Shown piece after piece: positions 53,023 through 61,347 of a stretch of DNA of 64,000 nt. The stretch is from Curtobacterium sp. MCPF17_002 (lineage in GTDB: Bacteria; Actinomycetota; Actinomycetes; Actinomycetales; Microbacteriaceae): positions 2,356,001 through 2,420,000 of the forward strand of contig NZ_CP126251.1 in NCBI RefSeq assembly GCF_003234115.2, written 5' to 3'. Both the position numbers and the translations under genes were made by a program. The notes below the pieces were generated by a model. The model did no database searches. It was not told the origin of the DNA and saw only the letters and a list, made by a program, of their open reading frames with translations. Each line of letters begins with the position of its first letter. Position 1 is the stretch's first letter.

Positions 53023-53517
53023 TCAGCGGCCGGTGTGCTCGTGGAGCGCGGCCGCGACCACCTCGGGCACGTAGGGGGTCACGTCGCCACCGAGGGACGC
53101 GACCTGCCGGATGAGCGAGCTCGACACGTGCGCGCGCGACGCCTCCGGCAGCAGGAACACCGTCTCGACGTCGGCGAGGTGCCGGTTCATGATCGCCATC
53201 GGCGTCTCGTACGCGACGTCCTCACCGGAGCGGACGCCCTTCACCAGGACCGTGGCTCCCACCTGTCGGCAGTAGTCCACGAGCAGCCCCGAGGTCCACT
53301 CCCCCACCCGGACGTTGTCGGACACGCCGGTCTCCACGAGGGACTCCTCGATGAGACGGACCCGGTCGACCGCGTCGAACATCGCCGGCTTCTTGTCCGG
53401 GTTGTGCACGACGAGCACGTGGACCTCGTCGAACAGCTGGGCCGCGCGTCCGATCACGTCGAGGTGCCCGAGGGTCACGGGATCGAACGAACCGGGGACC
53501 ACCGCGATCTGCGCCAT
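53023..53517 (-). CDS. coaD: Phosphopantetheine adenylyltransferase
   Basis: CoaD makes dephospho-CoA in coenzyme A synthesis. The 164-residue protein has [14 protein letters not shown] with the TxGH nucleotidyl-transfer motif and the C-terminal [15 protein letters not shown]. The ATG is seven bases after a TATCGT -10 box, so the message is probably leaderless. It lies 32 bp after recG on the same strand. Confidence 0.97.
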   Translation of the reverse strand: MAQIAVVPGSFDPVTLGHLDVIGRAAQLFDEVHVLVVHNPDKKPAMFDAVDRVRLIEESLVETGVSDNVRVGEWTSGLLVDYCRQVGATVLVKGVRSGEDVAYETPMAIMNRHLADVETVFLLPEASRAHVSSSLIRQVASLGGDVTPYVPEVVAAALHEHTGR

Positions 53518-53524
53518 GCCTGCG

Positions 53525-53530
53525 ACGATA
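53525..53530 (-). promoter_or_regulatory. -10 box of a probable leaderless coaD transcript
   Basis: On the minus strand TATCGT ends seven bases before the coaD ATG, within the 32-bp recG-coaD gap. Confidence 0.5.
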
Positions 53531-53549
53531 CCGGTCCGCCCTGGTCGGG

Positions 53550-55775
53550 TCAGTTCTTGCCGAGGAAGGCGGCGTCGGACTCGTCGAGTCGCCGCGCCAG
53601 GGCCTCGCGCAGCGCCGGGTGCCCCTCGAGCTGCGGGTCCGGCTCGAGGACGTGCTCCGCTTCTTCCCGCGCATCGACGATGAGGTCGGCGTGCTCCACG
53701 ACCCGCAGCAGGTTGAGCGACGACCGGCCGCCGGACTGCCGCTCGCCGAGGACGTCGCCCTCGCGCCGGAGCTCGAGGTCGACCCGGGCGAGCTCGAAGC
53801 CGTCGTCCGAGGCCGACACCGCGTCCACCCGTTCACGCGAGGTCGTCTCGAGCTCCGCCGACGTCACGAGGAGGCACACGCCGGCGTACTGCCCACGACC
53901 GATGCGACCACGGAGCTGGTGCAGCTGCGAGACCCCGAACCGGTCGGCGTCGAGCACCGCCATCATCGAGGCGTTCGGCACGTCGACGCCGACCTCGATC
54001 ACCGTCGTCGCCACCAGGACGTCGATGGTGCCGGCGGCGAAGGAGGTCATGACGCGGTCCTTCTCGTCCGCCGTCATGCGGCCGTGGAGCACCGCGATGC
54101 TGCGCCCGTCGAGCACCGGCATCGCCCGCATCCGCTCCGCCGTCGCGAGCACCGTGGCGGGCAAGCGCTTCGGAGCGTCGTCCTCGGTCTCCGGCTCGGG
54201 CTCGCCGTCGTCCTCGGCGTGGGCGTCGTCGATCGCTGGACACACCACGAACGCCTGGCGGCCGGTGGCGAGTTCCTCGGCCATGCGGGTCCAGATGCGG
54301 GACTCCCACCCGGGGTGCTCGGCGAGCCCCACCGTGAAGGTCTCGACACCGGCCCGGCCCGAGGGCAGCCCGGTGATCGTGGAGACGTCGAGGTCGCCGA
54401 AGACCGTCATCGCGACCGTGCGCGGGATCGGCGTGGCCGTGAGGACGAGCACGTGCGGCGGGGTCGCGCCCTTGGTGCGGAGCGCCTCACGCTGCTCGAC
54501 GCCGAAGCGGTGCTGCTCGTCGACCACCACGAGCCCGAGTTCGGCGAAGTCGACCCGGTCGCCGAGCAGGGCGTGCGTCCCGACGACCAGCCGTGAACTG
54601 CCCGACGCCGCCGCGAGCAGTGCCCGGCGCCGTTCGTCGGTCGACTGCGACCCCGTGAGGATCACCGGTCGGAGTTCGGCCGCGAGGTCCGGTCCGAGGA
54701 ACTTCACGATCGACCGCAGGTGCTGCGCCGCGAGCACCTCGGTCGGGGCGATCAGGGCGGACTGCCCGCCGGACTCGGCGACCGTGAGCATCGCCCGGAT
54801 CGCCACGAGGGTCTTGCCGGAGCCGACCTCACCCTGCACGAGCCGGTGCATCGGCCAGTCGCCGGCCAGGTCGTGTGCGATCTCCGCACCGACCGACTGC
54901 TGGTCGTCGGTGAGGGTGAACGGCAGGGTCGCGTCGAAGCGTTCGAGGATGCCGCCGGGCGACGGAGATCGGGGCGTCGCCGCCGTGGCGCGTGCGGCGA
55001 TGCGTCGCTGCACCAGGGCCGTCTGCAGCACGAACGCCTCGCGGTAACGGAGGGCGTCCTGGGCGCGCTTGAAGTCGGCGACCTTCTCCGGGCGGTGCAG
55101 GAGATCGAGGGCGCGTCGGAACGGCACGAGGTCGAGGCGCGTGCGGGCCCGCGCGGGGATCGGGTCGGGCAGGTCGGGGAGCGTGTCGAGGATGACCGCC
55201 ATCGACTTCGCGATCTGCCACGAGGAGAGCGACGCCGTCGCCGGGTAGATCGGGATCGGCTGCCGGGACCAGCGGATCGCCTCTTCGTCCTCGGGGTCGG
55301 CGGTCGCCCGTGGGTCGTCGCGGTCGAAGAGCTCGTAGTCGGGGTGCGCCAGCTGCCGGGCACCGCGGTAGTCGCTGACCTTGCCGGCGAAGATCCCCCG
55401 CGCGCCGGGCACGAGGTCCTTCGTCCGCCACCCCTGGTTGAAGAACGTGAGGGTCAAGAGGCCCTTGCCGTCGCCGATCTTCGCTTCGAGGATCGACCCC
55501 CGGCGGGCGCGCATCGTGCGCTCGCGGACGTCGACGACCTCGGCCACGATCGTCACCGACTCGCCGATCGCGAGCGAGTCGAGGGCGGTCAGCGCGCCGC
55601 GCTCCGCGTAGCGCCGGGGTGCGTGCTCGAGGAACTCACCCACCGTGCGGTACCCGAACGCCTTCTCGACGGCGGTCGCCGTGCGGCCGCCGAGGACGTT
55701 CGCCAGCCGCGCGTCGAGCGGCGCAGGACCGAGGTCCGGCACCGCCGGCTCGGTTGTCGTTCCGGTCGTGACCAC
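53550..55775 (-). CDS. recG: ATP-dependent DNA helicase RecG
   Basis: RecG remodels stalled forks and Holliday junctions. The 741-residue protein has the N-terminal wedge/OB domain ([25 protein letters not shown]), Walker A in [12 protein letters not shown], the DEQH box [20 protein letters not shown] and the C-terminal helicase half with [18 protein letters not shown] and [10 protein letters not shown]. The GTG start is six bases after a TACCGT -10 box. It is divergent from rsmD. Confidence 0.97.
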   Translation of the reverse strand: MVTTGTTTEPAVPDLGPAPLDARLANVLGGRTATAVEKAFGYRTVGEFLEHAPRRYAERGALTALDSLAIGESVTIVAEVVDVRERTMRARRGSILEAKIGDGKGLLTLTFFNQGWRTKDLVPGARGIFAGKVSDYRGARQLAHPDYELFDRDDPRATADPEDEEAIRWSRQPIPIYPATASLSSWQIAKSMAVILDTLPDLPDPIPARARTRLDLVPFRRALDLLHRPEKVADFKRAQDALRYREAFVLQTALVQRRIAARATAATPRSPSPGGILERFDATLPFTLTDDQQSVGAEIAHDLAGDWPMHRLVQGEVGSGKTLVAIRAMLTVAESGGQSALIAPTEVLAAQHLRSIVKFLGPDLAAELRPVILTGSQSTDERRRALLAAASGSSRLVVGTHALLGDRVDFAELGLVVVDEQHRFGVEQREALRTKGATPPHVLVLTATPIPRTVAMTVFGDLDVSTITGLPSGRAGVETFTVGLAEHPGWESRIWTRMAEELATGRQAFVVCPAIDDAHAEDDGEPEPETEDDAPKRLPATVLATAERMRAMPVLDGRSIAVLHGRMTADEKDRVMTSFAAGTIDVLVATTVIEVGVDVPNASMMAVLDADRFGVSQLHQLRGRIGRGQYAGVCLLVTSAELETTSRERVDAVSASDDGFELARVDLELRREGDVLGERQSGGRSSLNLLRVVEHADLIVDAREEAEHVLEPDPQLEGHPALREALARRLDESDAAFLGKN

Positions 55776-55781
55776 ACGTCA

Positions 55782-55787
55782 ACGGTA
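55782..55787 (-). promoter_or_regulatory. -10 box of a probable leaderless recG transcript
   Basis: On the minus strand TACCGT ends six bases before the recG GTG. Confidence 0.5.
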
Positions 55788-55809
55788 CCCGGCGGGGCCG
55801 ACGCACCAC

Positions 55810-55845
55810 GCGCCTCCAGGCGGCCTGTGGACAACTCCTGGAGGT
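55810..55845. repeat. Inverted-orientation CCTCCAGG/CCTGGAGG element (copy 12)
   Basis: Here the half-sites face the other way round: CGCGCCTCCAGG first and CCTGGAGG second, separated by about 16 bases. It lies in the divergent recG/rsmD promoter region. Confidence 0.5.
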
Positions 55846-55859
55846 GGCCCGCGGCCCGC

Positions 55860-55865
55860 TACGGT
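55860..55865 (+). promoter_or_regulatory. -10 box of a probable leaderless rsmD transcript
   Basis: TACGGT ends six bases before the rsmD ATG. No Shine-Dalgarno sequence is present. Confidence 0.55.
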
Positions 55866-55871
55866 GGCTCC

Positions 55872-56432
55872 ATGACCCGCATCATCGCCGGCGCCGCCGG
55901 CTCCACGACGCTCCGCGTGCCGAAGTCGGGCACGCGGCCGACGAGCGACCGGGTGCGCGAGGCGCTGTTCTCGTCGCTCGAGGCGCGTGGGCTCATCGAC
56001 GACACGTCCGTCGCGGACCTGTACGCGGGGACGGGCGCCCTCGGGCTCGAGGCGGCATCGCGCGGGGCGGTCGAGGTCGTGCTCGTCGACCGGGCGTCGG
56101 CAGCGGCGCAGGCCTGCCGGGCGAACGCGCGCGCCGTGCAGCAGCGGGTGCCGGGCGTGCGGATCGACGTGCAGCCGCAGCCGGTCCTCGGGTACCTGCG
56201 CGGGACCGTCCGCACGTTCGACCTGGTGTTCATCGACCCGCCGTACGACGTGACCGAGCACGAGCTGGCCGAGGTGCTCGAGGCCCTCGCGCCGAAGCTG
56301 ACGAAGGACGCCGTGGTGGTCATCGAGCGGAGCAAGCGTTCCCCGGAGCCCTCGTGGCCGGCCGGGCTCGAGCCGTTCAGCAAGCGGAGCTACGGCGAGA
56401 CCGTGGCGTGGGAGGCCGTCGTCCCCGACTGA
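55872..56432 (+). CDS. rsmD: 16S rRNA (guanine-N2-)-methyltransferase RsmD
   Basis: RsmD methylates G966 of 16S rRNA. The 186-residue protein starts MTRIIAGAAG, has RPTSDRVREALFSSL, the SAM site VADLYAGTGALGLEAASRGA and the catalytic box FIDPPY. The start follows the -10 box at 55860. It normally neighbours coaD and recG, as here. Confidence 0.95.
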   Translation: MTRIIAGAAGSTTLRVPKSGTRPTSDRVREALFSSLEARGLIDDTSVADLYAGTGALGLEAASRGAVEVVLVDRASAAAQACRANARAVQQRVPGVRIDVQPQPVLGYLRGTVRTFDLVFIDPPYDVTEHELAEVLEALAPKLTKDAVVVIERSKRSPEPSWPAGLEPFSKRSYGETVAWEAVVPD

Positions 56433-56764
56433 CGCGGTCTGCCTGCCGCGGCGGGCTGTTCCGCCGCTCCTCGTCGGCGCGTCCGCTGTGCCTTCTGTGT
56501 CCTCTGCGTTCTCTGCGTTCTCTGCGTTCTCTGCGTCTTCTGTGTCGAAAGATGCACACGCATGTTGCGTCAAAGCGCCGGTCGATCGACGCGTGGGGCG
56601 TCGCACGATGCGCACGCATCCCTTACGTGTGCATGTTCCGACGAAGCACCTGTTGATCGACGAGTGGGACGTCGCACCATGCCCACGCATCGGGCACACA
56701 CGGCGTCCGCGCACGGCGCCCGCCACCGCCACGCGCAGCACCGCACCGCGCGGCGGGCGACGCG
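56433..56764. repeat. Repeat-rich intergenic region between rsmD and thiL
   Basis: This 332-bp convergent gap holds no convincing gene. It contains four 9-bp repeats of the GTTCTCTGC type (56504-56537). Two diverged direct repeats of about 65 bp follow at about 56555-56620 and 56627-56691, sharing GATCGACG, CGTCGCAC and CACGCATC at matching positions. The last 70 bases are GC-rich. Confidence 0.75.
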
Positions 56765-57760
56765 TCAGCCGGCGGCGCCGTCCCAGTCGGCGTAGGGGTC
56801 CCAGCCGGTCGTCGGCACGGGAACGCCACCCCGCACGAGGTCGACGTCGGCCCGGGCGCGCACGGTGCCGATGCGGCGGAAGCCTCCCGGAAGCGCGGCC
56901 TCGGCCGGGAACGTCGCGAGGAGTCCGTGGTCCTCACCGCCGTGCAGTGCGACCTCGTCGAGCGGCGCTGACTCGTCGAGCTCGAGGGTCACCCGGCTCG
57001 CTCGGGCGAGCCGTCCGGCGTCGATCGCCAGGCCGTCGGACAGGTCGAGCATCGCCGTCGCACCCGCCCCGGCCGCGAGGGGCCCGTCGGCGATCGGCGG
57101 CACCGGGCGCCGTTGCCGCAGCACGTCCGGGTCGGCGTCGGCACCACTGGCGACGGTCGCACGGTGCGAGGGTTCGCCCTGCTCGTCGACACCGTCGCGG
57201 AAGAGCCGGGACAGCCCCCGGGCGGCCGGACCGAGCTCGCCGGACACCGCCAGGACGTCCCCGACGCGGGCTCCCGAGCGGACCACGGGCGATCGACCCT
57301 CGAGATCGCCGAACGCCGTCACGGAGACGGTGAACGTGCCCGATGTCGACAGGTCGCCACCGACGACACCACAGCCCGGCGCGAGGGCGTCCACGGCCAG
57401 CCCGACGCCGTCGGCGAAGGACTCGAGGACGGCGACGGGGGTGTCCTGCGGCGCCGCCAGCGCGATCAGGAGGCCGGTCGGCACGGCCCCCATCGCCGCG
57501 ACGTCGGAGAGGTTCGTCGCCGCCGCCTTCCAGCCGACGTCCTCCGGCGAGGACCACGCCCACCGGAAGTCCGGGCCGTGCACCATCATGTCGGTCGTCA
57601 CGACGACGCGGCCGTCGGGAGCGGCGACGACGGCGCAGTCGTCTCCCGGCCCGAGGATCGGCGACCCGGACGGCAGCCGCCGCACGATGCGGTCGAGGAC
57701 GACGAGTTCGCCGAGGTCCCCCACGGTCGGTCCGGCCCAGGCGTCGTGCGTCGCGTCCAC
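56765..57760 (-). CDS. thiL: Thiamine-monophosphate kinase
   Basis: ThiL phosphorylates thiamine monophosphate to the active diphosphate. The 331-residue protein has GPGDDCAVV, VTTDMMVHGPDFR, LSDVAAMGAVPTGLL, VGGDLSTSGTF, DLSDGLAIDAGRLA and GGEDHGLLATFP, all AIR-synthase/ThiL hallmarks. The GTG start is six bases after a TACCGT -10 box. It is divergent from the DUF3515 lipoprotein gene with only 24 bp between them. Confidence 0.95.
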   Translation of the reverse strand: MDATHDAWAGPTVGDLGELVVLDRIVRRLPSGSPILGPGDDCAVVAAPDGRVVVTTDMMVHGPDFRWAWSSPEDVGWKAAATNLSDVAAMGAVPTGLLIALAAPQDTPVAVLESFADGVGLAVDALAPGCGVVGGDLSTSGTFTVSVTAFGDLEGRSPVVRSGARVGDVLAVSGELGPAARGLSRLFRDGVDEQGEPSHRATVASGADADPDVLRQRRPVPPIADGPLAAGAGATAMLDLSDGLAIDAGRLARASRVTLELDESAPLDEVALHGGEDHGLLATFPAEAALPGGFRRIGTVRARADVDLVRGGVPVPTTGWDPYADWDGAAG

Positions 57761-57766
57761 ACGAGA

Positions 57767-57776
57767 ACGGTAGCCT
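57767..57776. promoter_or_regulatory. Overlapping divergent -10 boxes of thiL and the DUF3515 gene
   Basis: On the minus strand TACCGT (57772-57767) ends six bases before the thiL GTG. On the plus strand TAGCCT (57771-57776) ends eight bases before the lipoprotein ATG. The boxes share two base pairs, so the two polymerases should exclude each other. Confidence 0.55.
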
Positions 57777-57784
57777 GGACGTCG

Positions 57785-58270
57785 ATGGACACCGTGCGCC
57801 GCCCCACCCGGAAGATCGCGATCGCGGCCGTCGTGGTCGCCGTCGCCGCAGGACTCACGGGCTGCACGAACGCCGTCGCGATGTCCCCGGCTCCCTCCGC
57901 CGACGCCGCCGCGTGTGCGGCCGTGCAGGTCCGGCTGCCGGCTGCGGTGGACACGAAGTTCGACCTCCGGAACACGAACGCCCAGTCGACGGCCGCGTGG
58001 GGCGACCCGGAAGCGGCCATCTACCACTGCGGCGTCGCGGTGCCGACGGTGTCCGACCTGCCTTGCTTCGACCAGGGCGGCGTGGACTGGATCCGCGACG
58101 ACCGTGGGAAGCAGATCGTCTACACGACGTTCGGCCGCTCCCCCGCGGTGCAGGTCGTCATCGACTCGACGAAGACGACGAGCCAGGTCGTGCAGGACCT
58201 TTCCGACGCCGTGTCGACGCTGCCGAAGGACGGCCACAAGTGCCTCGACCCGTCCGACGTGCAGGGCTGA
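57785..58270 (+). CDS. DUF3515 family lipoprotein
   Basis: The 161-residue protein has a lipoprotein signal peptide with RRPTRKIAIAAVVVAVAAG and the lipobox LTGC, followed by a cysteine-containing extracellular domain (STAAWGDPEAAIYHCGV, VDWIRDDRGKQIVYTTFGRSP). This matches DUF3515, an actinobacterial family of unknown role that lies between ddl and thiL. Confidence 0.88.
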   Translation: MDTVRRPTRKIAIAAVVVAVAAGLTGCTNAVAMSPAPSADAAACAAVQVRLPAAVDTKFDLRNTNAQSTAAWGDPEAAIYHCGVAVPTVSDLPCFDQGGVDWIRDDRGKQIVYTTFGRSPAVQVVIDSTKTTSQVVQDLSDAVSTLPKDGHKCLDPSDVQG

Positions 58271-58291
58271 TCGGCCCGGACCACCAGGCCG

Positions 58292-59374
58292 TCAGCGGAC
58301 TGCGGCGCGCCCCAGCTCGATGAGCTCCGTGACGAGCTCGCCGTAGGACACCCCGGACGCCGCCCAGCAGCGCGGGTACATCGACAGCGGCGTGAAGCCC
58401 GGCATGGTGTTGACCTCGTTCACGACGAAGCCGTCATCGGTCAGGAAGCAGTCGACGCGGGCGAGTCCGGCACCACCGATCGCCTCGAAGGCACGGGCAC
58501 CGATCGACCGGATCTCGTCCGTCTCGGCCTCGGTGAGGGGCGCCGGGCAGAGCAGCGACTCGTCCCCGCCGAGGTACTTCGAGGCGAAGTCGTAGAAGCC
58601 GTCCTCGGCGACGACGATCTCGCCGGGCAGGCTCGTGCGCGGGACACCGTCGCGACCCTCGAGCACGGCGACCTCGACCTCGCGGCCGATCACCCGGGGC
58701 TCGACGATGACCTTGGAGTCGTGCTCGAACGCCAGGGCCATCGCTGCCCCGAGCTGTGCGGGCTCGTCCACGCGGGACACCCCCATGCTCGATCCGGCGC
58801 GAGCCGGCTTCACGAACAGCGGCCACCCGTGGGCGGCGATGGCCTCGGCGACGTCGACCGGGTCGGCAGCCCACTCGCGGCGGAGCACGGTGGTCCAGGG
58901 TGCGACACGGAGTCCGGCGTGCTCGAGGACGGCCTTCGCGACGTGCTTGTCCATCGCCAGGGCGCTCGCGAGCACCCCGTCGCCCACGTACGGCAGCCCG
59001 GCGATCTCGAGGAGCCCCTGTATCGTGCCGTCCTCGCCGAACGGGCCGTGCAGGATCGGGAACACCACGTCGATCGCGATGCCCGTGACGGTGCCGTCCG
59101 GGTGCGACACGACGAGTTCGTTCGACGCCGGGGAGGTCGGGAACGCGACGCGCGTGCCGTTGTCCGGGACGGTGGGGAGCACGCCGTCGCGCAACGTCCA
59201 CTGCGCCGGGTCGTCGGACTGCAGCGTGAACGCGCCGTCCTTCGTGATCCCGATCGGGACGAGCGCGTACTCGGTCCGGTCGACGACGTCCATGATGCCG
59301 CCGGCGGTCACGCAGCTGATCTCGTGCTCGCTGGAGCGCCCGCCGAACAGCACGGCGACGGTGGTCGTTGACAT
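58292..59374 (-). CDS. ddl: D-alanine--D-alanine ligase
   Basis: Ddl joins two D-alanines for peptidoglycan precursors. The 360-residue ATP-grasp enzyme has LFGGRSSEHEISCVTAG, FPILHGPFGEDGTIQG, the ATP-lid FVKPARAGSSMGVSRV and the metal/ligand box VNEVNTMPGFTPLSMYP. The ATG at 59374 has GAGGGGAC upstream, and a further upstream start would overlap gpsA. The HGPxGED residues predict a D-Ala-D-Ala product. Confidence 0.96.
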   Translation of the reverse strand: MSTTTVAVLFGGRSSEHEISCVTAGGIMDVVDRTEYALVPIGITKDGAFTLQSDDPAQWTLRDGVLPTVPDNGTRVAFPTSPASNELVVSHPDGTVTGIAIDVVFPILHGPFGEDGTIQGLLEIAGLPYVGDGVLASALAMDKHVAKAVLEHAGLRVAPWTTVLRREWAADPVDVAEAIAAHGWPLFVKPARAGSSMGVSRVDEPAQLGAAMALAFEHDSKVIVEPRVIGREVEVAVLEGRDGVPRTSLPGEIVVAEDGFYDFASKYLGGDESLLCPAPLTEAETDEIRSIGARAFEAIGGAGLARVDCFLTDDGFVVNEVNTMPGFTPLSMYPRCWAASGVSYGELVTELIELGRAAVR

Positions 59375-59412
59375 GGGTGTCCCCTCGGAGGTCGTGGCCA
59401 CGACCGGACCGT

Positions 59413-60525
59413 TCACTCGCCCTGGGGCTCGTCGGTCTCGGTGAGGTGCGGCGCGATGTTGCGCGGATCGAGCCTACCGGCGAGGACCTCGGCGACCTGC
59501 CCCACGATGGGCATGTCGACGCCGTTCGCGGCGGCCAGCTCGAGGATCGGCGCGACCGACGCCAGGCCCTCGGCGGTCTGGTTCATCTGCCGCACGACCT
59601 CGTCGAAGCGGTACCCCTGACCGAGCAGTCGACCGGCGGTGTTGTTCCGTGACAGGGGCGACTGGCACGTGGCGATGAGGTCGCCGAGGCCCGCGAGCCC
59701 GGACAGCGTGGACGGCTGCGCACCGAGGGACACCGCGAAGTCGGTCATCTCGGCGAGGCCGCGGGTGATGATCGACGCCTTGGTGTTCTCGCCGTAGCCG
59801 ACGCCGTCCACGATGCCGATCGCGACGGCGATGAGGTTCTTGAGCACGCCACCGAACTCGGTGCCGATGACGTCGGTGTTGATGAACGACCGGAAGTACG
59901 GGTTCGTCGCCACCGCGGCCACGGCGGTGGCGGTCTCGGCGGAGGACGACGACACCACGGCCGCGGTCGGCTGCCGTCGGGCGATCTCGAGCGCGAGGTT
60001 CGGCCCGCTCGCGACGGCGATGCGGTCCTGGTCGATGCCGAGGCCCTCGAGCAGGACCTCGCTCATCCGGAGCCCGGTGCCCTTCTCCACGCCCTTCATG
60101 AGGCTGACGACGGGCACGTCCGGGCCGAGGAGCGCACGGATCGCGGCGAGGTTCGAGCGCAGCGTCTGCGACGGCACCGAGACGTACACCTGCGAGGCGC
60201 CGTCGAGCACCCGCTCGAGCGACGTCGACGCGGTGAGCGTCCGGGGCAGGTTGATGCCGGGCAGGTACTCGGAGTTGCGCTTGGTCTCGGTGATCTCGCG
60301 CGCGACCTCGGGACGGCGTGCCCACACGACCGTGGTGGCACCGCCCTCGGCGAGGACCTTCGCGAAGGTGGTGCCCCAGCTGCCGGCACCGATGACGGCG
60401 ACGCGCGGCTTGTCGGTGGACTGCATGACGACGCGGATCGCAGCCGTGTCGAACGCTCCGGGTGCCGCGACGGCGGGGTCCGGGCGGTCTTCGTGCGGGC
60501 GGAGGCCCGGTCCCTGGTCACTCAA
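59413..60525 (-). CDS. gpsA: Glycerol-3-phosphate dehydrogenase [NAD(P)+]
   Basis: GpsA makes sn-glycerol-3-phosphate for phospholipids. The 370-residue protein has VAVIGAGSWGTTFAKVLAEGG, VSVPSQTLR, the catalytic Lys region TEFGGVLKNLIAVAIGI and GLAGLGDLIATC. The N-terminal 30 residues upstream of the Rossmann fold are an extension. A TTG start at 60525 overlaps plsC by eight bases. An internal ATG (MQSTDKPR) is the alternative and lacks a good ribosome site. Confidence 0.94.
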   Translation of the reverse strand: MSDQGPGLRPHEDRPDPAVAAPGAFDTAAIRVVMQSTDKPRVAVIGAGSWGTTFAKVLAEGGATTVVWARRPEVAREITETKRNSEYLPGINLPRTLTASTSLERVLDGASQVYVSVPSQTLRSNLAAIRALLGPDVPVVSLMKGVEKGTGLRMSEVLLEGLGIDQDRIAVASGPNLALEIARRQPTAAVVSSSSAETATAVAAVATNPYFRSFINTDVIGTEFGGVLKNLIAVAIGIVDGVGYGENTKASIITRGLAEMTDFAVSLGAQPSTLSGLAGLGDLIATCQSPLSRNNTAGRLLGQGYRFDEVVRQMNQTAEGLASVAPILELAAANGVDMPIVGQVAEVLAGRLDPRNIAPHLTETDEPQGE

Positions 60526-61342
60526 ACCGGCCGGTCTCCTTCTGGTTGTTCGCCGCCGGGTCCCAGCGGGTCGTGGGCGCCTGCTCGCCGCGGAGCTCCT
60601 CGAGGAGCGCGGTGATGTGCCGCATCACGAGTTCGGTCGCCTCGCCGAGCATCTGCTGGTCGATCGGCCGGCCTCGGTAGGCGGACAGGTCGACCGGGTC
60701 CCCGACGATCACGTCGACGCGGGACGGCGGGATGAGCCGGAGCCGCTTGCCGTAGCGCGCCATGATCTTCTGCGTGCCCCAGTGGGCCATCGGGATGAGG
60801 GGGACGTCGTTCTCGAGGGCGATCCGGACCGCACCGGTCTTGCCGCGCATCGGCCACAGGTCCGGGTCACGCGTCAGGGTGCCCTCGGGGTAGACGATGA
60901 TCGCGCCGCCCTGCTCGACGAGCGACCGACCGCCGCCGAGCGGGTCGCTCAACCGGGTGCGGCCCGAGCGCTCGACGGGGATCTGACCCATCCCGGACAT
61001 CAGCTTGCCGACGACCGGCACCGTGAAGAGGGACGCCTTCGCGAGGAACCGCGGCGCACGCTTGCTGAGGTACACGGCGGTGCCGACCACGAGCGGGTCG
61101 ATGTTCGTGAAGTGGTTCGGCGCCAGGACGAACGCCCCGTCCGCCGGCAGGCGGTTCGGGCCGTGCCAGTGGTACCGGGCGGAGAACCGGAACGTCGGGA
61201 TGACGATGGACGCGACGATGCGGAAGGCGGCGTTCAGCTCACCGCGTCGCCACCGGCGCCCACGCACCGGCGTACCGGTCGCGACGTCCGAGGCGGACGC
61301 ACGCCGCGCCTCCAGGCCGTCGTCTCTTCCTTCAGCCCGCAC
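60518..61342 (-). CDS. plsC: 1-acylglycerol-3-phosphate acyltransferase (PlsC family)
   Basis: The 274-residue membrane-associated acyltransferase has the HX4D motif LAPNHFTNIDP, GQIPVERSG and the phosphate-binding YPEGTLTRD. It transfers acyl chains to lysophosphatidic acid, next to gpsA which supplies the backbone. The GTG at 61342 is uncertain: the first 25 residues (EGRDDGLEARRASASD) are encoded by a half-site of the CCTCCAGG repeat family. A GTG about 75 bases downstream would start just before WRRGELNAAFRI. Confidence 0.9.
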   Translation of the reverse strand: MRAEGRDDGLEARRASASDVATGTPVRGRRWRRGELNAAFRIVASIVIPTFRFSARYHWHGPNRLPADGAFVLAPNHFTNIDPLVVGTAVYLSKRAPRFLAKASLFTVPVVGKLMSGMGQIPVERSGRTRLSDPLGGGRSLVEQGGAIIVYPEGTLTRDPDLWPMRGKTGAVRIALENDVPLIPMAHWGTQKIMARYGKRLRLIPPSRVDVIVGDPVDLSAYRGRPIDQQMLGEATELVMRHITALLEELRGEQAPTTRWDPAANNQKETGRFE

Positions 61343-61347
61343 CGCGC

